Part shown: positions 1 to 8,843 of the stretch, piece by piece
Layout: every line of letters begins with the position of its first letter
Numbering within the stretch: position 1 is the first letter of the stretch
Origin: Enterococcus moraviensis ATCC BAA-383
GTDB taxonomy: Bacteria > Bacillota > Bacilli > Lactobacillales > Enterococcaceae
Length of the DNA stretch: 64,000 nucleotides
Assembly: GCF_000407445.1 (NCBI RefSeq)
Contig: NZ_ASWB01000002.1
Coordinates: forward strand, 496,001 to 560,000
Direction: 5' to 3'
Position numbers and translations under genes: made by a program
The notes under the pieces: model-generated
Told to the model about the DNA's origin: nothing
What the model saw: only the letters and a program-made list of their open reading frames with translations
Database searches by the model: none

Positions 1-15
1 AAGGAAACTGTAATC

Positions 16-522
16 ATGACAAATCATATTGTATTATTTGAACCTCAAATTCCAGCAAATACAGGAAATATTGCCCGCACTTGTGCAGCAACAAATTCTC
101 CCTTACATCTCATCGAGCCGTTAGGTTTCTCAACAGATGACAAGCACTTGAAACGTGCAGGTTTAGATTATTGGAACGATGTGAATATTATGTATCATAA
201 GGATTTAGGCGCTTTTCTAACCTATTTAGAAGATCGGCCATTACATTTGATTACAAAATTTGCGAATCAAACATATAGTGAGATGGATTACACAGACAAT
301 CAAGATCATTATTTCATGTTTGGAAAAGAGACGACAGGCTTACCAGAAGAATTTATGCGTGAAAATGAAGAAAAATGTTTGCGAATTCCGATGAATGATG
401 AACATGTTCGTTCATTAAACTTGTCAAATACAGTTGCTTTAGTTGTTTATGAAGCATTACGTCAGCAAAATTTTCCCAATTTAGAATTAAAACATCATTA
501 TGAGAATGATAAATTAGATTAA
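16..522 (+). CDS. trmL: tRNA (cytidine(34)-2'-O)-methyltransferase TrmL
   Basis: A 168-residue SPOUT-class RNA methyltransferase, expected to 2'-O-methylate the wobble nucleotide of tRNA-Leu isoacceptors using S-adenosylmethionine. The N-terminal block [14 protein letters not shown] and the C-terminal knot motif (RIPM...[19 protein letters not shown], residues about 122-148) are family hallmarks. The length matches the small single-domain TrmL/YibK form. A weak AAGGA lies 10 bases before the ATG. A hairpin terminator follows the stop, so it is probably the end of its transcription unit. Confident at family level; the exact tRNA target is from family knowledge. Confidence 0.93.
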   Translation: MTNHIVLFEPQIPANTGNIARTCAATNSPLHLIEPLGFSTDDKHLKRAGLDYWNDVNIMYHKDLGAFLTYLEDRPLHLITKFANQTYSEMDYTDNQDHYFMFGKETTGLPEEFMRENEEKCLRIPMNDEHVRSLNLSNTVALVVYEALRQQNFPNLELKHHYENDKLD

Positions 523-531
523 TAGTAGTCG

Positions 532-573
532 AAAAAACTGTTTCCTCACCAGTGAAGGAAACAGTTTTTTTTT
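532..573. terminator. Bidirectional terminator between trmL and VOC gene
   Basis: A-rich/T-rich hairpin with stem AAAACTGTTTCC / GGAAACAGTTTT followed by a T-run. It serves convergent genes from both sides. Confidence 0.85.
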
Positions 574-952
574 ACTCATGCAATTCCAACGGCAATCCAT
601 CAGGATCAAAGAAAAAGGTCATCTTCTCTCCGGTAAATGTATCTGTTCGGATCGGTTCGCAGTCAATTTCTTTCGTATTTAAAAAGGCGATAACTTCCTC
701 GATATTATCAACTTTAAAGGCTAAGTGACGTAGGCCTAAAGCTTCTGGGTAAGAGGGGCGTTTCGGGGCATCTGGAGAGATAAATAGCTCCAATTCGTAG
801 TTACCTAATTTCAAATCAAGTTTAATGTCATTTTTATCTTTACGTTGGTTTTCTCGAATAATATCAAAACCAAGTTTTTCGACATAAAATTCTTTAGTTT
901 TATCATAATTAGAACAGTTGATTGCAATGTGATGAATCTGGTTAAAGAACAA
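572..952 (-). CDS. VOC/glyoxalase I family protein (YaeR/SMU1112c-like)
   Basis: A single vicinal-oxygen-chelate domain of 126 residues. It begins with the metal-ligand-type motif HHIAINC and has the second half 'LGLRHLAFKVDN', ending in a typical 'FFFDPDGLPLELHE'. The frame is open further upstream to 1027, but a strong AAGGAGG (961-967) sits seven bases before the TTG at 952, which I take as the start. The family includes glyoxalase-like lyases and uncharacterised hydrolases; the substrate cannot be inferred here. Monocistronic, convergent with trmL. Confidence 0.85.
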   Translation of the reverse strand: MFFNQIHHIAINCSNYDKTKEFYVEKLGFDIIRENQRKDKNDIKLDLKLGNYELELFISPDAPKRPSYPEALGLRHLAFKVDNIEEVIAFLNTKEIDCEPIRTDTFTGEKMTFFFDPDGLPLELHE

Positions 953-1159
953 AGGGATTTCCTCCTTGGCTGATTTACTTGCTAGTTTCACTTTCTTATT
1001 ATAACGTACTTCTTTTTTTATACACAATCATACTGTTTCCATCCTATAAACCGCTTCGTTCGATGGAATTTTAACAGCTAAAATGATACACTAGTTAAGA
1101 TAAATAAGTATACATCGAGAATAAAACGATCAATAAATAAGAATCAAGGGAGTAGAAAC

Positions 1160-1789
1160 ATGAAATTATATTTTACACGTCACGGTAAAACTGAATGGAA
1201 TCAGGAACTTAGGTTTCAAGGTATGAGTGGAGATTCACCGTTGCTTCCTACAAGTTTTGACGAAATAAAATTATTGGGTCAAACGATTAAAGATGTGCCG
1301 TTTGAAAAAATTTTTTCTAGCACATCCTTGCGCGCTAGGAAAACAGCAGAAAGTATTAATCAAGAATTAGAAAAACCTGTAGAAATTATTTATACGGATG
1401 AGCTAAAAGAATTAGGACTAGGAAAATTAGAAGGTCAATCCATTGCGGACATGCGAGAGTTATACAGTGAAGAACTAGACCATATGCGTTATCAATTGGA
1501 TAAATATAATCCAGAAGTATTTCAAGGAGAACCCATTGAAAAAGCCATTTCGCGCATTTCTAGTGTGGTTAATGATGCAGTTGATGAAGGGGAAGGTCCT
1601 TATCTTTTTGTAGGACATGGTGCGTCATTGACAGCTGCAATTCAGTCACTTTCAGGTAAAGGGCTAAGTGAATTGCGTAGTATGGGCGGGCTTACCAATA
1701 ATAGTCTGTCAATTTTGGAAACAAAAGAGGACGAAACGAAATCAGGCTATACATTAAAGTTATGGAATGATGATTCTTTTTTACAATAA
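1160..1789 (+). CDS. Histidine phosphatase family protein (phosphoglycerate mutase-like)
   Basis: A 209-residue branch-1 histidine phosphatase. The catalytic motif is FTRHGKTEWN near the N-terminus (His8), with acid and second-His regions ELGLGKLEGQ and VGHGASLTAAI (about residue 153). These cytosolic enzymes remove phosphate from small metabolites via a phospho-His intermediate. The sequence alone does not separate a true cofactor-dependent mutase from a broad-specificity phosphatase; the 209-residue size favours a phosphatase. AGGGAG precedes the ATG. It sits 33 bases upstream of recD2 and may be co-transcribed with it. Confidence 0.88.
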   Translation: MKLYFTRHGKTEWNQELRFQGMSGDSPLLPTSFDEIKLLGQTIKDVPFEKIFSSTSLRARKTAESINQELEKPVEIIYTDELKELGLGKLEGQSIADMRELYSEELDHMRYQLDKYNPEVFQGEPIEKAISRISSVVNDAVDEGEGPYLFVGHGASLTAAIQSLSGKGLSELRSMGGLTNNSLSILETKEDETKSGYTLKLWNDDSFLQ

Positions 1790-1822
1790 ATAGTTTTTTT
1801 TGAATAAAGCGAGGTGAAATCG

Positions 1823-4411
1823 ATGGACACATTATTTGGCGAAGGGGAAAAAGAATATGTTGTCGGACAAGTTCAGGCAATCTTTTTCCAAAATCCCAGT
1901 AATTTTTATAAAGTTTTATTAGTGAAAATAACGGATACGAATACAGATTATTTGGAAAAAGAAATCGTGACAACAGGAAGTTTCGGCCAAATCCAAGAAG
2001 AAGAAATCTACCGTTTTTTTGGGCATTTCGTTGATCATCCTCGTTATGGCAAACAATTTCAAGTTGATAGCTATCAACAAGAACGTCCAACTTCAGCAAG
2101 TGGTGTTGTAAATTACCTTTCAAGTGAAAAGTTTCCAGGGATTGGAAAACGAACCGCTGAAAAAATCGTTGAGATTTTAGGAGAAGATGCCATCGATCGG
2201 ATTATTGAAACACCTGATGTTTTGGAACAAGTACCTCAATTAAATGAAAAAAAACGTCAAACGATCATTGAAACGATTCGGTTAAATCACGGAATGGAAC
2301 AAGTGATTGTGGGCTTGAATCGTTATGGATTTGGTAGTCAACTTTCATTTGCGATCTATCAAACATACAAAGAAGAAACACTGGATATCATTCATGAAAA
2401 TCCATATCAATTAGTAGAAGATATTGAAGGAATTGGCTTTAAGCGAGCTGACAATATAGCTGAACAATTAGGAATCGGTGCAGATTCAGATAAACGCGTT
2501 CGTGCTGCGATCACTCATGAGATTTTTCAACATTCAGTACGTTCAGGAAATACCTATGTTGAAGCCGAAATGTTGCTTCGAGAAACAATCAATACTTTAG
2601 AAGCAAGTCGTCCAGTTGAAATTTCGCTAGATCAAGTGGCCGAACAAATAATTCATTTAGTGGAAGAAAACAAGATCCAACAAGAAGGCACAAAGCTTTT
2701 TGAAAATAGCTTATATTTTTCGGAATGGGGAATTGGCACGTCAATTCAACGTTTACTTACTCGCAAAAAGGAAATCAAATACGACAAAAAAGACATTGAA
2801 AAAAATATTCGTGGCATTGAAAAACGTTTGGGGATTGTATATGGAGATTCTCAACAAGCGGCAATTGAAGAAGCAATCAAGGCACCTCTGTTCATTTTAA
2901 CTGGTGGACCTGGGACAGGGAAGACGACCGTTATCAATGGCATTGTTTCTCTATTTGCTGAACTAAATGGTCTTTCACTAGATATTAAAGATTATACACA
3001 AGACATGTTTCCAATCTTGTTAGCTGCTCCAACGGGACGTGCGGCCAAACGAATGAATGAAACAACAGGACTGCCAGCGAGCACGATTCATCGTTTATTA
3101 GGATTAACAGGTCGAGAGAAAAATCCTAGTATGACGGCAAAGGAACTTGAAGGTGGGCTATTGATTGTTGACGAAATGTCTATGGTGGATACGTGGTTAG
3201 CAAATACTTTATTCAAAGCGATCCCCACAAATATGCAAGTTATTTTTGTTGGTGATAAAGATCAATTGCCTTCAGTTGGACCAGGTCAAGTACTGCACGA
3301 TCTACTGCAAATCAATGAAATACCTCAAAGAGAATTGACCGAAATTTATCGGCAAGGGGATGGCTCCAGTATTATTCCTTTGGCCCATGAAATCAAGCAA
3401 GGCAGATTGCCGCAAGATTTTACAACAAATCAAAAAGATCGTTCTTTTTTCCCGAGTGATGTTTACCATATCGAAAGTTACGTCCGTCAAATCGTGACGA
3501 AAGCAAAAGCAAAAGGTTTCTCACCTCAAGATATTCAACTGTTAGCGCCGATGTATCGAGGGGCAGCAGGGATCGATGCTTTAAATAAAATGATGCAAGA
3601 GATTTTCAATCCCAATGATGGGACAAAAAAAGAAGTAAAGTGGAATGAATCAGTTTATCGTATTGGGGATAAAGTCTTGCATCTAGTCAATACTCCCGAA
3701 TTAAATGTTTTCAACGGGGATATGGGAGAAATCGTTGGGATTATTTTGGCGAAAGATTCAGAAGATAAAGTGGATGAATTAGTAATTCAATTTGATAATA
3801 ATGAAGTCAGCTATAAACGAAATGAATGGAATAAAATCACACTTTCTTATTGCTGTTCAATCCACAAGGCGCAAGGTAGCGAATTTAAGATGGTTATTTT
3901 ACCGATGGTTCATCAGTATCATCGCATGCTACAACGTAATTTACTTTATACCGCTGTGACGAGAAGTAAGGACATGTTAATTTTATTAGGGGAAACGCAA
4001 GCATTTAATACTTGTGTGGCGAATGAATCTGCTAGTCGTTTAACGATGTTGAAAGAACGAATCACGAGCGCTGATGATATGACCTTGACGACTAGAATGC
4101 AGTTAGAAGCTTATGAAGAAGGACTAAACAAAGACCAACCATTTTCCGATACTACAGAAAATAAGCCGATTATGTATGAAGCTGCCAAAGAAAATAAGGC
4201 AGCTATAATAGAAGAAACGGCAGAGCCTATAAAAGAAAATGAAGCCCCTAAAACAGAAGCCATATCGTTATTTAGTGAACCGGCAGAAGAAGTCATTGAA
4301 CAAGTTGAAGAAGAGCTGGATCGATTGTTGACCGCAAGTTTAGTTAGTGGGGAAAGTATTGATCCAATGATTGGAATGAATCAAACGACACCATATGATT
4401 TTATGAAATAA
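1823..4411 (+). CDS. recD2: RecD2 family ATP-dependent 5'-3' DNA helicase
   Basis: An 862-residue superfamily 1B helicase of the RecD2/YrrC type, working in DNA repair and replication-fork maintenance without RecBC. In order it has an N-terminal OB-like region, tandem helix-hairpin-helix segments (KFPGIGKRTAEKIVEILGED; GIGFKRADNIAEQLGI), Walker A GGPGTGKTT, Walker B LLIVDEMSMVD, and C-terminal UvrD-like motifs (SIHKAQGSEF; LLYTAVTRSK). The acidic, Glu-rich C-terminal tail (last ~110 residues) is typical and non-conserved. The ATG at 1823 is chosen over an in-frame GTG at 1814, because GAGGTG at 1811-1816 is its ribosome-binding site. Confidence 0.94.
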   Translation: MDTLFGEGEKEYVVGQVQAIFFQNPSNFYKVLLVKITDTNTDYLEKEIVTTGSFGQIQEEEIYRFFGHFVDHPRYGKQFQVDSYQQERPTSASGVVNYLSSEKFPGIGKRTAEKIVEILGEDAIDRIIETPDVLEQVPQLNEKKRQTIIETIRLNHGMEQVIVGLNRYGFGSQLSFAIYQTYKEETLDIIHENPYQLVEDIEGIGFKRADNIAEQLGIGADSDKRVRAAITHEIFQHSVRSGNTYVEAEMLLRETINTLEASRPVEISLDQVAEQIIHLVEENKIQQEGTKLFENSLYFSEWGIGTSIQRLLTRKKEIKYDKKDIEKNIRGIEKRLGIVYGDSQQAAIEEAIKAPLFILTGGPGTGKTTVINGIVSLFAELNGLSLDIKDYTQDMFPILLAAPTGRAAKRMNETTGLPASTIHRLLGLTGREKNPSMTAKELEGGLLIVDEMSMVDTWLANTLFKAIPTNMQVIFVGDKDQLPSVGPGQVLHDLLQINEIPQRELTEIYRQGDGSSIIPLAHEIKQGRLPQDFTTNQKDRSFFPSDVYHIESYVRQIVTKAKAKGFSPQDIQLLAPMYRGAAGIDALNKMMQEIFNPNDGTKKEVKWNESVYRIGDKVLHLVNTPELNVFNGDMGEIVGIILAKDSEDKVDELVIQFDNNEVSYKRNEWNKITLSYCCSIHKAQGSEFKMVILPMVHQYHRMLQRNLLYTAVTRSKDMLILLGETQAFNTCVANESASRLTMLKERITSADDMTLTTRMQLEAYEEGLNKDQPFSDTTENKPIMYEAAKENKAAIIEETAEPIKENEAPKTEAISLFSEPAEEVIEQVEEELDRLLTASLVSGESIDPMIGMNQTTPYDFMK

Positions 4412-4416
4412 TAGAG

Positions 4417-4455
4417 AAACTAGGAGAAACGGTTAGACGTTGTCCTAGTTTTTTC
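4417..4455 (+). terminator. Terminator after recD2
   Basis: Stem AACTAGGA / TCCTAGTT with a 17-base loop followed by TTTTTTC. Confidence 0.75.
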
Positions 4456-4553
4456 TTGCTTTGAGCCAAAGTAAGTGTATATAATGAAAAGCAACACATG
4501 AACGTGTTAGGGATAAATGAAGGTCACTATTTTGGTAGAAATGAGGGAAGTGA

Positions 4554-5669
4554 ATGGAAAAAAAAGCGCAATCCGAAAAGATCCAAACAGATACATTTTT
4601 GGCACAAATCGGTAATCATCAAAATCCAGTTACTGGATCAATCAATACGCCAATTTATTTTTCAACGACGTATGAACATCCAACGCTAGGTGAGTCGACG
4701 GGCTATGATTACACTCGCACCAAAAATCCAACCAGAGAAGTTGTTGAATCCGCACTTGCAGTATTAGAAAACGGTGCAGTTGGTTTAGCGACAAGTTCTG
4801 GAATGAGTGCAGTTCAATTAGTATTTAGTCAATTCCCAGTAGGGAGTCAGATTGTCGCATCTAGAGATTTATATGGCGGGAGCTACCGCTATTTTAAAGA
4901 GTTAGAAAAACAAGGGATTTATCAGTTTGTTTATGTGGATGATGAAGCTGATTTTGAAAGAGCAATTACAAATAAAACAGCAGCTGTCTTTATTGAAACC
5001 CCAACGAATCCTTTAATGAGTGAAGTTTCGATAGAGAAGATCGCCATTTTCACGAAGCGCCATAATGTTCAGTTGATTGTGGATAATACTTTTTATACTC
5101 CGCTGATTCAAAGACCATTAGAGTTAGGGGCGGATATTGTTTTGCATAGTGCTACTAAGTATTTAGGTGGGCATAATGATTTACTAGCAGGAGTGGTCAT
5201 TACGCGTTCAAAAGAGGTTGGAGAACGTTTAGCGTACAATCTAAATACAACGGGAGCCGTTTTATCACCATTTGATAGTTGGTTATTGATCAGAGGGATG
5301 AAGACGTTATCTTTACGGATGGAAAGACATGAAAAAAATGCGCAAGCAGTCGTTAGCTATTTGAAAACAAGCCCCTATGTCAAGGATGTGATGTATCCAG
5401 GCCGCGGAGGTATGTTAAGTTTTAAAATCAAAGATCAAAAAATGATCAAAGAATTTCTGAGAAACTTATCTATCTTTACATTTGCTGAAAGTCTTGGTGG
5501 TGTTGAAAGTTTGATCACATATCCAACCACTCAAACGCATGCAGATATTCCAAAAGAATTAAGAGAATCCTATGGCTTAACACCCGATGTATTGAGAATT
5601 TCGACAGGAATTGAAGCAGGAGCTGATTTGATAGCTGATTTAAAACAGGCATTTGAATCATTAAAATAA
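4554..5669 (+). CDS. Cys/Met metabolism PLP-dependent trans-sulfuration enzyme
   Basis: A 371-residue fold-type I PLP enzyme of the cystathionine gamma-synthase / gamma-lyase / methionine gamma-lyase family. Visible motifs are the N-terminal YDYTRTKNPT, the glycine loop SSGMSAVQ, the cofactor Asp in LIVDNTF, and the Schiff-base lysine in HSATKYLGGH (about residue 197). Family members either synthesise or cleave cystathionine or release sulfur from homocysteine; paralogues cannot be separated by eye, so no symbol is given. No T-box or SAM riboswitch is visible in the ~100 bases between the recD2 terminator and the start. A bidirectional terminator follows. Confidence 0.88.
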   Translation: MEKKAQSEKIQTDTFLAQIGNHQNPVTGSINTPIYFSTTYEHPTLGESTGYDYTRTKNPTREVVESALAVLENGAVGLATSSGMSAVQLVFSQFPVGSQIVASRDLYGGSYRYFKELEKQGIYQFVYVDDEADFERAITNKTAAVFIETPTNPLMSEVSIEKIAIFTKRHNVQLIVDNTFYTPLIQRPLELGADIVLHSATKYLGGHNDLLAGVVITRSKEVGERLAYNLNTTGAVLSPFDSWLLIRGMKTLSLRMERHEKNAQAVVSYLKTSPYVKDVMYPGRGGMLSFKIKDQKMIKEFLRNLSIFTFAESLGGVESLITYPTTQTHADIPKELRESYGLTPDVLRISTGIEAGADLIADLKQAFESLK

Positions 5670-5672
5670 AAA

Positions 5673-5712
5673 GGAAGAGGAAAAAACAAATGCTGTTTTT
5701 TCCTCTTCTTTT
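5673..5712. terminator. Bidirectional terminator
   Basis: Long stem GAAGAGGAAAAAAC / GTTTTTTCCTCTTC between convergent genes, with flanking A- and T-runs. Confidence 0.85.
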
Positions 5713-5719
5713 ACTGGCA

Positions 5720-6679
5720 TTAAAACCAAAATAATCTTGTTTCTGTTCCGAAAGAAAGATCAGTACTTCTTTTACCCAAAATTTCACCATCTGCATGAAC
5801 GTATTGTGGTACGGTGGAAACAATACGAAGTTTACTAGATTGAAAATGATGAAGGTATTTCGATTTCATATGTTTTTTTTGAATTAATAATAGAATTAAC
5901 CAAAAAATTTTGAACAGGTTAATGCGTTCAACTAGCACAAAATCAAGCACTGGTTTTCTTGGATCAGCAACAGGTGCAATAGGGACACCACCACCAAAAT
6001 AAGGATGCTTTGTCACTGTACATAAAAAAGCACGATCAAATTCAAGGATTTTTCCATTAATTTCAACAAGAATCGGGAAGCCTTTTTGAGAGAATAATAC
6101 CTTTAAAATAGAAAAAATATAAGACAAAGACCCCATATTGAACTTGTTCAATGCATTTTTTGATGCAGAAGTATTTGCTGCATTAACAATTGCTGCATCT
6201 AAGCCAATACCGATATTATTGACCGCAAGCCCATCTTCTTCTTGAATGGACTCAGCAAAGGTGATGACCTGGATTTCTTGTGGCATTTCTGCTTTAAGCA
6301 ACTGAAAAAAGGCTTTTTCCGCTTGTTTGGCAATCCCAACGCCACGAGCAAAATCATTACCAGAACCACAAGGAATATATCCGATTGGAATAGCAGCATT
6401 GAACGTGTGCAGTGCATTGATAACGCTATGCAATGTGCCATCTCCACCTAAAACAACTAAAAGCGGGAACACGTCGACATCAAGTTCAGCTTGCCAAGGA
6501 ATCAGCGTGTCTGTAGCTAATTGTTGAACAATCTCTATTTCATGTCCAGCATGATCTGTATAAAAAGTCGTATAATCAATGTTCGCGGTTTGTAATTGCT
6601 TAATGATTTTTTCGGCTGTTTTACGACCGGTTCCGCTACCCGCATTTTCATTGATGACGAGATAAAAATGTTTCTTCAT
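5720..6679 (-). CDS. Diacylglycerol/lipid kinase family protein (DagK/YegS type)
   Basis: A 319-residue soluble lipid kinase. The nucleotide-binding signature is NENAGSGTGRK near the start, LGGDGTLHSVIN (about residue 73) and IPCGSGNDFARG, followed by the beta-rich C-terminal domain of the family. In Firmicutes such enzymes (DgkB) recycle diacylglycerol released by lipoteichoic acid synthesis into phosphatidic acid; that role is plausible but not proven. The ATG at 6679 is preferred over an upstream in-frame start because GGAGGAAACAA lies directly before it. Monocistronic. Confidence 0.87.
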   Translation of the reverse strand: MKKHFYLVINENAGSGTGRKTAEKIIKQLQTANIDYTTFYTDHAGHEIEIVQQLATDTLIPWQAELDVDVFPLLVVLGGDGTLHSVINALHTFNAAIPIGYIPCGSGNDFARGVGIAKQAEKAFFQLLKAEMPQEIQVITFAESIQEEDGLAVNNIGIGLDAAIVNAANTSASKNALNKFNMGSLSYIFSILKVLFSQKGFPILVEINGKILEFDRAFLCTVTKHPYFGGGVPIAPVADPRKPVLDFVLVERINLFKIFWLILLLIQKKHMKSKYLHHFQSSKLRIVSTVPQYVHADGEILGKRSTDLSFGTETRLFWF

Positions 6680-6800
6680 TTGTTTCCTCCTTGTACAAAG
6701 TCTTATTATAACAGACAAGTGAAAATATAAGAATAACGGATGCTCGAAAAATAGAAATAAGGAATGGACCGCTGCAAGAATGCCCCAATGAAGATAACCA

Positions 6801-6829
6801 TTGTGAAATGCTCTGTTTTGAGATATAAT
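6801..6829 (+). promoter_or_regulatory. SigA-type promoter of queT
   Basis: TTGTGA, 17-base spacer, TATAAT. The predicted transcription start near 6836 places the preQ1 element in the 5' UTR. Confidence 0.75.
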
Positions 6830-6861
6830 GCCTAGGTATCATTTTTTGAGGAACGATTCCT

Positions 6862-6903
6862 CGACAAGGTTCATCAACCATCCCTTGTAAAAAAACTAGG
6901 AGA
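6862..6903 (+). promoter_or_regulatory. preQ1 riboswitch, class I
   Basis: The stem ACAAG / CTTGT (6864-6868 / 6884-6888) encloses GGTTCA and a C-rich loop. It is followed by the hallmark A-rich tail AAAAAAACTA (6889-6898) that folds back as a pseudoknot. The tail runs into GGAG, which fits translational control by hiding the ribosome-binding region. The downstream gene, a preQ1-type transporter, is the expected target. A separate hairpin (GAGGAA/TTCCTC, 6848-6861) stands just upstream. Confidence 0.85.
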
Positions 6904-6917
6904 AAGAAGGGGAAACT

Positions 6918-7424
6918 ATGCAAAAAACTGTTCTATCAAACAGTGAAGTAAAAGCAATTACAATGAACGGTATTGTGATGGCACTGTATCTTGGCTTAAC
7001 GATTCTAGTGGCTCCTGTTTCGTCAGGACCGATCCAATTCAGAATTTCTGAAAGTCTAAATCACTTAGTCGTTTTCAATCGAAAATTGATGTGGGGTGTT
7101 TTAGGAGGGGTCGTCGTTTATAATTTTTTCTTTGGCTTCGGGGCTATTGATGCATTATATGGCGGACTACAATCCTTTATTTCGTTAGGGTTAACTGCGT
7201 TATTACACAAAAAGGTACCGAATGTTATTGCACGTTTAGCGCTGAATACGATATTTTTCACCGCAACAATGTGTATAATAGCTTTCATGTTGGCACCAAA
7301 TGGTGGAGCCGCATTTTGGGGTAATTATGCAACATTAGCTCTCAGTGAATTCGCAACAATGGCAGTAGCTGCACCAGTGATGTACTGGATCAATAAATCT
7401 GTTCATTTTGAAAAACGACTTTGA
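6918..7424 (+). CDS. queT: QueT family queuosine-precursor transporter (ECF S-component)
   Basis: A 168-residue integral membrane protein with about five hydrophobic helices, matching the QueT S-component family that captures queuosine precursors (preQ1/preQ0) for a shared energy-coupling module encoded elsewhere. The family segment 'PIQFRISESLNHLVVFNRKL' and the glycine-rich GVLGGVVVYNFFFGFGAIDALYGG stretch are visible. The preQ1 riboswitch immediately upstream is independent support. The start is the ATG after GGAGAAAGAAGGGG. A strong terminator follows, so it is monocistronic. Confidence 0.92.
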   Translation: MQKTVLSNSEVKAITMNGIVMALYLGLTILVAPVSSGPIQFRISESLNHLVVFNRKLMWGVLGGVVVYNFFFGFGAIDALYGGLQSFISLGLTALLHKKVPNVIARLALNTIFFTATMCIIAFMLAPNGGAAFWGNYATLALSEFATMAVAAPVMYWINKSVHFEKRL

Positions 7425-7456
7425 TCATTAAAGAAATGAGTTAGAATATTGTCTGA

Positions 7457-7508
7457 AAGAGATGGAGTCAAAACTGATCTGGTTTTGACTCCATCTCTTA
7501 AATTTTTT
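7457..7508 (+). terminator. Terminator after queT
   Basis: Perfect 18-bp stem beginning AAGAGATGGAGTC, 6-base loop, then a T-rich tract. Confidence 0.85.
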
Positions 7509-7598
7509 TAACCAATTTCATGAAAAACTTTACTGTTCCTGCTGGATAAATTATGATATGGTAATACAGAAGCTAAAATGTAGAGGAGTTTTTTTATA

Positions 7599-8804
7599 AT
7601 GTTTGAATTTAAAATTGGCGTTGATGCCAAAGAACACGATAAATTTGTGGAAAGCCATCCCTTATGCAATTTATTACAATCATCTGCATGGGCAAAAGTA
7701 AAAGATAATTGGGGCTCTGAAATTGTGGGAGTTTATGAAAATGGTACCCTAGTTGCCTCTAGCTTGGTATTGATCAGACCACTACCAATGAAATTTTCGA
7801 TGCTTTATACACCCCGTGGACCAATCATGGATTATACAAATTCAGAACTTGTTGCATTCTTTTTAAAAGAGTTAAAGCGATTCGGTAAGCAAAAACAAGC
7901 GTTATTTGTAAAAATGGATCCAACGGTTCATTATAAAGATTTCCACCTTGGAGCAGAACAAATCATTGATCCAATGGCACAAACAGTTATTGATAATATC
8001 GTTGCAAGTGGCGCGAAACATCAAGGTTTGACGATGGCGATGGATGCGACGATCCAACCCCGTTTTCAAGCAAATATATACAAAGAAGATTTCAGCGAAG
8101 ACCAACTATCAAAAAGTACAAAAAAAATGATGAAACAAGCCCTGAAAAAAGGTGTTACGGTTAAAAAGGGGCATACTGAATTAGTTGATGATTTTGCTAA
8201 AGTGATTGAATTGACGACGGAACGTCAAAATATTTCATTGAGAAATAGCGACTATTTTGAAAAACTATTAACGATCTATCCAGAAAATTCATTTATCATG
8301 TTAGCAGAAGTAAATTTAAAAGAACGTTTTGAAGAAACTAAAAAACGCTTTGATAAAAACAAAGAAGATCTAGCGAATTTAAAAGAAAATCAAGTCAAGA
8401 AACGTCATAATTTAGAAGAACTTGATTTTTCTCTAACGCGTGAAATGACAGAATTGGAAGAAAATATCGCCCATTCCGGTGATGTTGCAGTGGTTGCTGG
8501 AGCCTTAGCAATTACCTTTGGATCAACTAGTGAGATTTTGTATGCAGGAATGGACGATCGCTACAAGCGCTATATGCCTGCATATCTAACTTGGTTTGAC
8601 GCAATCAATGAATGTTTTGAAAGAGGCTGCACATCTTGCAATATGGGTGGCTTAGAAGGTAGCTTGAGTGATGGATTGATTAAGTTTAAAGCGAACTTTA
8701 ACCCAACCGTAAATGAATTTATCGGTGAATTTGATTTGCCAGTCAATGGGTTATTATTTAAGGCAAGTGAATATGCGTATAAATTAAAGAAACAGAAAAA
8801 ATAA
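7599..8804 (+). CDS. FemABX-family peptidoglycan bridge aminoacyltransferase
   Basis: A 401-residue Fem/MurM-type enzyme that adds an amino acid from aminoacyl-tRNA to the lysine side chain of lipid-linked peptidoglycan precursor. It has tandem GNAT-like halves (N-terminal 'LLQSSAWAKVKDNWG' and 'MLYTPRGPIMDY'), a charged helical arm about residues 245-295 that forms the family's coiled coil, and the C-terminal 'NMGGLEGSLSDGLIKFKANFNP'. In E. faecalis the related BppA1/BppA2 add L-alanine; the residue added here is not decided by the sequence. Monocistronic with its own terminator. Confidence 0.88.
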   Translation: MFEFKIGVDAKEHDKFVESHPLCNLLQSSAWAKVKDNWGSEIVGVYENGTLVASSLVLIRPLPMKFSMLYTPRGPIMDYTNSELVAFFLKELKRFGKQKQALFVKMDPTVHYKDFHLGAEQIIDPMAQTVIDNIVASGAKHQGLTMAMDATIQPRFQANIYKEDFSEDQLSKSTKKMMKQALKKGVTVKKGHTELVDDFAKVIELTTERQNISLRNSDYFEKLLTIYPENSFIMLAEVNLKERFEETKKRFDKNKEDLANLKENQVKKRHNLEELDFSLTREMTELEENIAHSGDVAVVAGALAITFGSTSEILYAGMDDRYKRYMPAYLTWFDAINECFERGCTSCNMGGLEGSLSDGLIKFKANFNPTVNEFIGEFDLPVNGLLFKASEYAYKLKKQKK

Positions 8805-8843
8805 AAAGATTGGGGCAGAGAATACTGTCCCAATCTTTTTTTA
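8804..8843. terminator. Bidirectional terminator
   Basis: AAAGATTGGG / CCCAATCTTT stem with T-run, between convergent genes. Confidence 0.8.

Noticed and set aside
4456-4553. SAM riboswitch or T-box upstream of the trans-sulfuration enzyme
   Set aside because: Too short and lacking the conserved motifs; only a promoter-sized gap after the recD2 terminator.
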